Assembly (NCBI GenBank): GCA_937995275.1
Contig: CALKKN010000231.1
Coordinates: forward strand, 1-11,823
Length of the DNA stretch: 11,823 bases
DNA from: an uncultured Lysobacterales bacterium
Lineage (GTDB): Bacteria > Pseudomonadota > Gammaproteobacteria > Xanthomonadales > SZUA-36
Reading direction: 5' to 3'
Every line of letters starts with the position of its first letter. The stretch's first letter is position 1. The translations under genes and the position numbers were made by a program. The notes beneath the pieces are model-generated. The model saw only the letters and a list, made by a program, of their open reading frames with translations. It was not told the DNA's origin and ran no database searches. Shown one piece after another: positions 1 to 5,561 of this stretch.

Positions 1-232
1 CGCCATCCCCGTCGTAGTCGAGCCAGGCGGCGCCCCCGGACATGATCTCCGGCAGCCAATAGCGCGAGGTCAACGCACGGACGTGAATAAAGTCCAGCCC
101 CGCTTCGTCGGTGACGTCCTCGAACCAGGCCGTGTCAGAGGTGGAGTATTCACCCTCCGGCGCTCCGCAAGCGGCGAGGGTGAGTAAGAGGGCTGGGCAC
201 AGCCAGCGCGGTATAGCTGTGCTGCGGGTCAT
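1..232 (-). CDS. FG-GAP/UnbV-family lipoprotein, N-terminal part only (runs off left edge)
   Basis: Only the first 77 residues are in the window. The ATG start at 232 opens a lipoprotein signal peptide: a basic start (R3, R9), a hydrophobic core, then the lipobox L19-A20-A21-C22 followed by Gly23, which suggests an outer-membrane lipoprotein. Residues 35-77 match residues 45-87 of the UnbV lipoprotein encoded at 10019-11764 at 24 of 43 positions without gaps, including the shared G-L-D-F stretch, the G-G-A-A segment and the first calcium-loop motif (D72-x-D74-x-D76-G). It is therefore almost certainly a paralogue, expected to carry FG-GAP/VCBS propeller repeats and a C-terminal UnbV (ASPIC, PF07593) domain beyond the edge. 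Its start overlaps the stop of the preceding TPR gene (ATGA, 229-232), so translation is probably coupled. The biochemical role is unknown. Confidence 0.88.
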   Translation of the reverse strand, partial: MTRSTAIPRWLCPALLLTLAACGAPEGEYSTSDTAWFEDVTDEAGLDFIHVRALTSRYWLPEIMSGGAAWLDYDGDG

Positions 233-1635
233 TCCAGGCCCCCCGGAGTGTGATCCCGAATCTCGTTCTCGAACGCCGTGACCCGGGCATTGCCGGGCGC
301 CAGTTCGTGTGCCCGCGTCAGCATCGCGCCGGCCCGTTCGAGGCGCCCCTGCTGCAGGTACAGCCGCCCGAGGCTAAGGACCCCGGTCAGCGAGTCCGGC
401 AGCAATGCGAGTACGCTTTGGAAGTGTTCCTCGGCGAGATCCAGCCGTCCTAGTTGCACACAGACTTCGGCCAGCATTCCGTGTATCTGTGGATCGCGTG
501 CGTCGAGGTGCAGCGCTCGCTCCAACGAGGCTGCCGTCCGCTCGAGATGCCCCAGTTCCGCCTCGGCCATAGCGAGCGCCACGTGAGTCTGAGCCATTTC
601 CGGCGCACGCTGAACGGCTGTTTCGGCGTAGGCCAATGCGGCGCCGGAATCGCCGGTTCGGGTGGCCAGTGAAGACAGATTCAGCCAGGTTGAGAATTTC
701 TCAGGCGCTATGCGGCGCGCCTCATCCAAGGTCGATTTTGCTTCCTCGAACCGGCCCATGCGCATATACGCAATGGCGAGATTATTCAGGTCCGTGGCGT
801 TGTCAGGTTGTTCATTCAGGACCTGTTCCAGCAACAGGGCCGCTTGGTCGGGCCGGCCGCCGTGCAACAGCGCAGCGGCCCTGTTACGCCGGGCCGGCAG
901 GTTGACGGCGTATTCGTGGATCTGCGGCGCAAGCGGATCTGTCAGGTAGCGTGGCACGGCGTCGATACCTCGCGCCATTTCGCGCTGCGCCTCCTCGAAC
1001 AGGCCAAGGCCCCGATACGCCAGGCCCAGCGCGTAACGTGAGGCCCGGTAACGCGGATCAAGCGCCACGGCCCGCTCCAGCAGTTCGCGCGCTGCTGCAT
1101 AGTCGCGTTCCAGAATCTTCACCTCCCCGAGCCCGTGATAACCCTCCGGCAAACCCGGCTTCAGGTCGATCACATGGCGATAGGCGGCGGCGGCGCCTGC
1201 AAGCTCACCCGTCTCGGTGAGCGCCTCTCCCAACCGCTGCTGTATCGGCGCCAGCTCCGCATGCTCGAGGGCGAGGTCCCGCAACAGGAGCAAGGCCCCT
1301 TCCAGGTCACCGGCGGTGCGCGTTGCGACCGCCAGGTGATATCGCCACCATGTCGACGCCGGCTCCAACTCGACCGCCGCCGCATAGGCGCGCCTCGCAT
1401 CGGCCCACAGCATGTTCGCCTCGTAGATCATCCCAAGCTCGGCGTAAGACGCGCCATCGAGCGGATGCGCCATGATCCGTGTAATCTGCTGTTCAACCAG
1501 TGCGATAACGTTTGGGTCGAGTCGCGACAGATTAGCGGGCACGAGATCCGCAGGCGACGGGTCGCTGCCGCCGCAGGCACACAAGAGCAGTGTGGTCAGC
1601 ATGAGAACGGCCGGCATTTTAGAAAAGCTGTGCAA
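229..1635 (-). CDS. TPR-repeat lipoprotein
   Basis: A 468-residue protein. The signal peptide ends in a lipobox-like L18-C19-A20-C21, followed by Gly-Gly; Cys at -2 is unusual. After a short linker, about eleven tetratricopeptide repeats run from roughly residue 58 to 455, with the usual G/A-Y and A-x-x-x-P spacing in most. It is thus a periplasmic or outer-membrane helical scaffold with no visible enzyme motif. The start is a TTG, because an in-frame TGA lies at 1645-1647 and no ATG or GTG lies between. The next ATG (1617) would remove Lys6, the only basic residue of the signal peptide, and has no ribosome site. A weak GAG lies about 8 nt before the TTG. The gene overlaps the downstream UnbV gene by 4 nt, so the two products probably work together. 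Function unknown. Confidence 0.88.
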   Translation of the reverse strand: MHSFSKMPAVLMLTTLLLCACGGSDPSPADLVPANLSRLDPNVIALVEQQITRIMAHPLDGASYAELGMIYEANMLWADARRAYAAAVELEPASTWWRYHLAVATRTAGDLEGALLLLRDLALEHAELAPIQQRLGEALTETGELAGAAAAYRHVIDLKPGLPEGYHGLGEVKILERDYAAARELLERAVALDPRYRASRYALGLAYRGLGLFEEAQREMARGIDAVPRYLTDPLAPQIHEYAVNLPARRNRAAALLHGGRPDQAALLLEQVLNEQPDNATDLNNLAIAYMRMGRFEEAKSTLDEARRIAPEKFSTWLNLSSLATRTGDSGAALAYAETAVQRAPEMAQTHVALAMAEAELGHLERTAASLERALHLDARDPQIHGMLAEVCVQLGRLDLAEEHFQSVLALLPDSLTGVLSLGRLYLQQGRLERAGAMLTRAHELAPGNARVTAFENEIRDHTPGGLE

Positions 1636-1713
1636 GTTTTGGTCTCAGTAATCTAAATTCACGTCATGTATCCAGGGCGAGTGGGCCATCGCAAAGTTAT
1701 TGGCAATACCATA

Positions 1714-1747
1714 ACAAGACGGGCCCCGTCAGAGGGGCCCGTCTTGT
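1714..1747 (-). terminator. Hairpin terminator after the secreted Cys-rich protein gene
   Basis: A perfect 14-bp inverted repeat (1714-1727 and 1734-1747) with a 6-nt loop and a GC-rich core of seven consecutive G/C pairs. It starts about 31 nt after the stop codon at 1778. The T-rich tail on the minus strand is poor (TTATGGTATT), so termination efficiency is uncertain; the hairpin could also serve as a 3'-end stabiliser. It separates the secreted-protein gene from the TPR/UnbV pair, so the latter needs a promoter in the remaining 78 bp (1636-1713) or relies on read-through. I found no convincing promoter hexamers there. Confidence 0.7.
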
Positions 1748-1777
1748 GTTCAGTTAATGGCAATGACCAACGGCTAG

Positions 1778-4261
1778 CTAGTTGCAGGTCTTATTCCCGG
1801 GCTTGCCTTTGCATTTGTTGGAGCAGCATTCGGAATTCGCAGTGCAGCTATCGCCGGGCTGACCCAGCTCGCACGTGCCACCACTGCAGATTGGGTCGCC
1901 ACTGCAGTCGACATCGCAAATACTGCACTCTTCTCCGCCCTCGTCGCATGTCGTGTCGCCGCAGCAGAAGCCGACGCTGAGTGTGTCGGAGCAGGTGAAG
2001 CCGCTCTGGTTGCAGACCGTGCCGTCGCCTTCGCTGCAGACGAGCGGGTTCTCACCGCCACCATCGCCGCAGCAGTAGCGGTTCGCCGGCTTGCCGTTTT
2101 GCTTGCCGCGGCAGTCGGTCGCGCAACTCAGGCAGTCTTCGCCGATTCCCGGCTCACAGACGCCGTTACCGCAGCCGGGTAATACTTCCCCGCCGCTGGG
2201 GCAGTCTGCGGGACAGCTATAGCAGTCCTCGCTAGAATCGCAAACCCCATCTCCACAACCACCCAGACAGACGTCACCGACCTCGTCGCAAGCGCCGCCG
2301 GGGCAGGGGTCGCTGCCCGGTTGGCAGCCGAGCGCCTGGTCACAAATTTCGGCGCCGTTGCAGAACTCTCCATCGGCGCAGGCTGAGTCGTCAGGGCCAT
2401 AGTCGCACGAGTCGGTCGTTTCGTTGCAGGAATCGACCGTGCAGCTGACGCCGTCATCGCAGGCCGGCCGTGTGCCTGCCTCGCAGGCACCGGTGCCCAC
2501 GTTGCAGGTCTCGGCGCCGTCGCAGAAGTTACCGTTATCGCAATCTGCGTCAATGGTGCACACGGTCGGTGTTCCGCAGCCAGCGAGTTTGAAGCTGCAG
2601 ATACGGGTGTTGAAGTCGAAGCTGCCGGTGGTTTCGTAGTATTCCTGGGTGTACCAGAAGGTGCAGTCGTCGGTCGGGTCGACGCTCATCGACGAGTAGT
2701 CGCCCCAGCGATTGGACGACGCGACCTGGGCGCCGGTGCCTTCGTGGCAGGAAACCTCGCCTCCCGGCAGCGTGCCCGCGGCATCTCCAGCCATCCGGGT
2801 GGTGTAGCGCACGGAGGGGAAGAGGCTGCCGCTGGCGGCGCTGTAGCCCAGGGCGATGTTGCCGTCCTGGTCCTGGCCGATCGAGCCCATCCAGCGCTCG
2901 AGGCCGTCGGCGGGAGCGTAAGTGCCGTCCTGCTGCAGGAACCAGCCGGAATCGCCGTCCGCGCTGCGCGTCTCGGCCCAGCGGATGCCGGCGCGATCAC
3001 TGCCGGCGTCAACGGTAGTGTTGAGCACCACGGAGGCATAGCTGCCGAACCAGCGGTACTGGGGCCGGTTCATGGTGAACGCTGCCAGGCAGTCGAGGAC
3101 CTCTCCACCATTGACCGGGCCGATGCAATCGCTGAAGCCGCCGCCCAGGTAGCGGTCGAAGTTCGAGCCAGCCACCACCAGGGAACCCTCGGTATAGGTG
3201 GAGTTGGCGAGGTTCGACCAGTCCACGCACAGGGTATGGTTGCGGTAACCGTCGTTGGTGTAAGGCGAGTCGTCATATACCGCATCCACTGCCGTCCAGT
3301 AGGTGGGGCAGGTACCGGCCGGAGGCGTTGGGCCTGCCTGGTGCGGGGGCAGTTGGCCCTCGATGCAATCAGCACCCGTACAGGGGTTTGAGAATTTGAT
3401 GAACTGGGCCGGTGCACCCACCAGCATGGCGTCGCGTTCCATCACGCCGGCCGAAACCGAGAAGGACCCGCCGTCGCCGCCGAAGTCCCGCAGCGTGAAG
3501 GTGTAGGCGCTCTGGCCGCTGCTGCCGGTGGTGCCGTCATCCCAGACACCCAGTTTTGGATAGTCGTTGCTGCCTCGCGGCGTCACCTGGAAAGAGTAGC
3601 GGTGATAGGGGCCCAGGGGATCGCTGGTGGTGGAGACCGCCACGCACTGAATGCCCTGGTTGATCGAGAACTGGCTGAAGAACCAGCGGCCGGCCTGGTC
3701 ATCGTAGAGTACCACCGGGTCGCCGTCGTTGTTGTTCTGGCAGAAGCCGCCGAAGCCGGCCCAGAAAGAATTGCCGGCGAACGGGCCGGCGATCAGGTTG
3801 CCGGTGTCGTTGAAGACGCCCCAGACCGAGTTGATGTACTGGATATAAATGCGGTTGCCCGAATCGTCCAGGCCGATGTCGCCGTTGATATCGGGTGGCA
3901 CGACACTGAAACCCACGGTGTCACGGTTGTCCTGTTCCGACAGCCCCGGAGCACTGACGATGGGCGCCGGTGTAGGAGCAAACGGCTGTACAGGCGCCAA
4001 CTTCGACTGCAGGCCGCCATCGGGTTCGGCGAGGTCGGGAAACCTGCCGTAAACCTCCCGCTCCATGATCGGAACCTGTTTGTTTCCGCCGCCGGCCGCA
4101 TCGAGCGGAGATTGGTTGCTCAGCCGCGCCGAGGTGTCGTGGTGGATCGCTTCTCCCACGGTCACCTCCGCGGCCTGGATCCAGGCCGGCAAGGCCAGGC
4201 TGACAGCAAGCATTGCGGCCATGGACCGCAGCACCAAGCGATTGAATTTATACGGTGTCAT
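1778..4261 (-). CDS. Large secreted protein: propeller-like domain plus Cys-rich repeats and knottin-like tail
   Basis: 827 residues. The ATG at 4261 has a good ribosome site (AGGGG at 4269-4273, 7 nt away). A Sec signal peptide covers residues 1 to about 30, with cleavage near Q29-A30-A31. Residues about 110-560 look like an extracellular beta-propeller: W/Y-rich repeats, a D-P-V-V-L-Y-D stretch at 181-187 and an N-R-W-G-D-Y-S stretch at 517-523, leading into D-D-C-T-F-W-Y-T at 531-538. I recall these motifs from many uncharacterised secreted bacterial proteins but cannot name a family. Residues 561-827 carry about 40 cysteines: two modules of the C-D/N-G-A-E type (580-600 and 634-655), three C-G-x-x-x-C...E-(D/E)-C-x-x-C-x-x-D-C modules (669-686, 697-717, 767-786), and a final six-cysteine module at 797-826. 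There is no C-terminal sorting helix. Probable role: extracellular binding or adhesion (inference). Confidence 0.85.
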   Translation of the reverse strand: MTPYKFNRLVLRSMAAMLAVSLALPAWIQAAEVTVGEAIHHDTSARLSNQSPLDAAGGGNKQVPIMEREVYGRFPDLAEPDGGLQSKLAPVQPFAPTPAPIVSAPGLSEQDNRDTVGFSVVPPDINGDIGLDDSGNRIYIQYINSVWGVFNDTGNLIAGPFAGNSFWAGFGGFCQNNNDGDPVVLYDDQAGRWFFSQFSINQGIQCVAVSTTSDPLGPYHRYSFQVTPRGSNDYPKLGVWDDGTTGSSGQSAYTFTLRDFGGDGGSFSVSAGVMERDAMLVGAPAQFIKFSNPCTGADCIEGQLPPHQAGPTPPAGTCPTYWTAVDAVYDDSPYTNDGYRNHTLCVDWSNLANSTYTEGSLVVAGSNFDRYLGGGFSDCIGPVNGGEVLDCLAAFTMNRPQYRWFGSYASVVLNTTVDAGSDRAGIRWAETRSADGDSGWFLQQDGTYAPADGLERWMGSIGQDQDGNIALGYSAASGSLFPSVRYTTRMAGDAAGTLPGGEVSCHEGTGAQVASSNRWGDYSSMSVDPTDDCTFWYTQEYYETTGSFDFNTRICSFKLAGCGTPTVCTIDADCDNGNFCDGAETCNVGTGACEAGTRPACDDGVSCTVDSCNETTDSCDYGPDDSACADGEFCNGAEICDQALGCQPGSDPCPGGACDEVGDVCLGGCGDGVCDSSEDCYSCPADCPSGGEVLPGCGNGVCEPGIGEDCLSCATDCRGKQNGKPANRYCCGDGGGENPLVCSEGDGTVCNQSGFTCSDTLSVGFCCGDTTCDEGGEECSICDVDCSGDPICSGGTCELGQPGDSCTANSECCSNKCKGKPGNKTCN

Positions 4262-4313
4262 TGATTAACCCCTATATGATTGAATGTGTAACTCTCAGTA
4301 TCAAGCCGTTTTT

Positions 4314-4325
4314 ACAAGTGCTTGT
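4314..4325. repeat. Small palindrome just downstream of the predicted transcription start (possible operator)
   Basis: ACAAG-TG-CTTGT, perfect 5-bp arms around a 2-nt centre. If the -10 box at 4335-4340 is used, the palindrome sits a few nt into the transcript of the secreted-protein gene, a typical place for a repressor site. It is too short to be sure that it is not chance in this AT-rich spacer. Confidence 0.3.
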
Positions 4326-4334
4326 TATGTCTGA

Positions 4335-4363
4335 TTTATAGGACATTAAGTCCTCCAAGTCTA
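4335..4363 (-). promoter_or_regulatory. Sigma70-like promoter of the secreted Cys-rich protein gene
   Basis: On the minus strand, TAGACT (4358-4363, four of six matches to the -35 consensus) is followed after exactly 17 nt by TATAAA (4335-4340, five of six matches to the -10 consensus). Transcription would start near 4328, giving a leader of about 67 nt with the AGGGG ribosome site at its end. Inside the spacer is a 5-bp inverted repeat (AGGAC at 4340-4344, GTCCT at 4350-4354). The region is clearly AT-richer than the flanking genes. I see no strong terminator for the upstream gene in 4364-4426, only a weak GGCC-based hairpin followed by a run of five T at 4384-4388. Confidence 0.55.
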
Positions 4364-4426
4364 TACGAACACAGAATTACATGAAAAATTTCAGCGCTAT
4401 TCGGCCGTCCCTTTGGAGGCCTCTAC

Positions 4427-5410
4427 TCAGTGAGCACTGAGGTAGCGTTCCAACGCAAACCGGGTCTCAATGTGTATCCAGCCTCGTCCGATCGCCTGTT
4501 CCGCTTTGACCACCGCTGCCTCAGGATCAATGTGGTCCATCGCCACCAGCGCGGCCTTGGATACCCCGGGATTATTCGAATACAGTAAAGTGCTGAGCAA
4601 TTCGATGTCCGTTTCCACACCAGCCTGCTGCAATCCCCTGGCGGCGGTCCTGACCAGGCCCGGGACGAAAGAGCCCAGATCGTATTGGGTGCCGTGCTGA
4701 ATGATGATCTTGCGAAGCTCCTCACCCAGCCAGGGATCGGTCAGATCCCGAGGCAGACGCAAGGCAGATCGAATTATGAAATCGCGGTGTTGCGGGTCGA
4801 GCCCCTGCTTCTGGAGAACGGTCTTCAGTACTTCGCTTTGAGCTGGCTCCATGGTTTCGGTCAGGTCCGGCCTCAGGTACAACTCCGATATCACCAAGCT
4901 GCGGCTGCGAAAATCCTCCCGCTGCATCTGCGCCAACAAGGCGTCGATTTGTCGGCCACTGTCACCGGATTCGTCAATCGCACCGGGAGTAAACAGGAAC
5001 CTGGTGTCCGGAGTGTCTTCAAACACAGCAGTTGATCCCATTCCCAGAAGTTGGACAGTAAACGGGCCATCCGGATGCTTTTCCCAGCCTCCAACCACTC
5101 TTCGATCCCGAGTTCTTCGCAGATAGGACCAGGCCACTATGTAACTACGGCCGACCACCACATCGGCAATGGTTTCCTCGTCGGTGCGCAGCAGCACTTC
5201 ATCCGGGGCTTCGCCGGACAGCCGATCACTGATGGAGAACTTTATTCCTTTGGATTCAGCCTTCTCCCCGGCCACCGCGATCACGATATTGATGTGGTCG
5301 GGCTCACTTTGCAGTTGCTCGATTGGCGGCGCCAACCGTTTCGCCGCGATTGCCGGTTGCATCATTGCAAATACCAGCAGACCATATAACAGCCTGATTA
5401 AACTACGCAT
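4427..5410 (-). CDS. Exported protein of unknown function, helical repeat C-terminal half
   Basis: 327 residues; I do not recognise the family. The ATG at 5410 is supported by a strong ribosome site (GAGAGGG at 5416-5422, 5 nt away). Residues 1-23 form a Sec signal peptide (basic R2 and R6, hydrophobic core, cleavage near A-I-A-A), so the protein should be periplasmic or secreted. Residues about 35-130 look beta-rich, with alternating hydrophobic residues and a W-x-x-x-P turn. Residues about 140-327 are predicted helical and recall HEAT-like repeats (inference from pattern only). There is not one cysteine in the protein. By hand count on sampled 60-base lines the gene is 47-57% GC, against about 73% in a line from the UnbV operon, so it may have a different history. 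It has its own spacers on both sides and no obvious operon partner. Confidence 0.85.
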   Translation of the reverse strand: MRSLIRLLYGLLVFAMMQPAIAAKRLAPPIEQLQSEPDHINIVIAVAGEKAESKGIKFSISDRLSGEAPDEVLLRTDEETIADVVVGRSYIVAWSYLRRTRDRRVVGGWEKHPDGPFTVQLLGMGSTAVFEDTPDTRFLFTPGAIDESGDSGRQIDALLAQMQREDFRSRSLVISELYLRPDLTETMEPAQSEVLKTVLQKQGLDPQHRDFIIRSALRLPRDLTDPWLGEELRKIIIQHGTQYDLGSFVPGLVRTAARGLQQAGVETDIELLSTLLYSNNPGVSKAALVAMDHIDPEAAVVKAEQAIGRGWIHIETRFALERYLSAH

Positions 5411-5452
5411 TTATACCCTCTCTTCGATTACTGACCGTTCTTTGTTGTAAGC

Positions 5453-5458
5453 AGTATA
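5453..5458 (-). promoter_or_regulatory. Possible -10 element for the exported unknown-function gene
   Basis: TATACT on the minus strand (five of six matches to TATAAT) lies 43 nt before the ATG at 5410, in a spacer that is more AT-rich than its surroundings. No good -35 hexamer stands at 16-18 nt, so the call is tentative. The whole spacer 5411-5561 holds no convincing terminator for the permease-UnbV gene: only a GTCCG/CGGAC pair with a long loop and a 4-bp GGTT/AACC pair. Confidence 0.3.
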
Positions 5459-5561
5459 CGCAAGTATCTGCACACACAGCCGGTTAATGACCTGTAAACC
5501 TTGTCCGGAAGGTCGAGGCCATCCAGCGCGGACAATAGCCGCCGTGAAATGTGCTGCCTCC

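Noticed and set aside
1636..1713. Promoter for the left TPR/UnbV pair (TTGCGA with GATACA).
   Set aside because: The -10 candidate matches only three of six consensus bases.
1778..1880. C-terminal sorting signal (PEP-CTERM, MYXO-CTERM or type IX style) on the Cys-rich protein.
   Set aside because: The chain ends one residue after the last cysteine, with no hydrophobic helix and no arginine cluster.
3602..4264. Plus-strand open frame of 220 codons, with others at 2744-3391 and 5622-6443.
   Set aside because: They mirror the codons of the secreted protein and of the UnbV region; no ribosome sites or recognisable motifs.
4384..4426. Terminator after the exported unknown-function gene.
   Set aside because: The GGCC-based hairpin has only four good pairs plus mismatches, and the T-run is separated from it by more than 10 nt.
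5411..5561. Intrinsic terminator after the permease-UnbV gene.
   Set aside because: Only short or long-looped pairings are seen and no T-run follows them.
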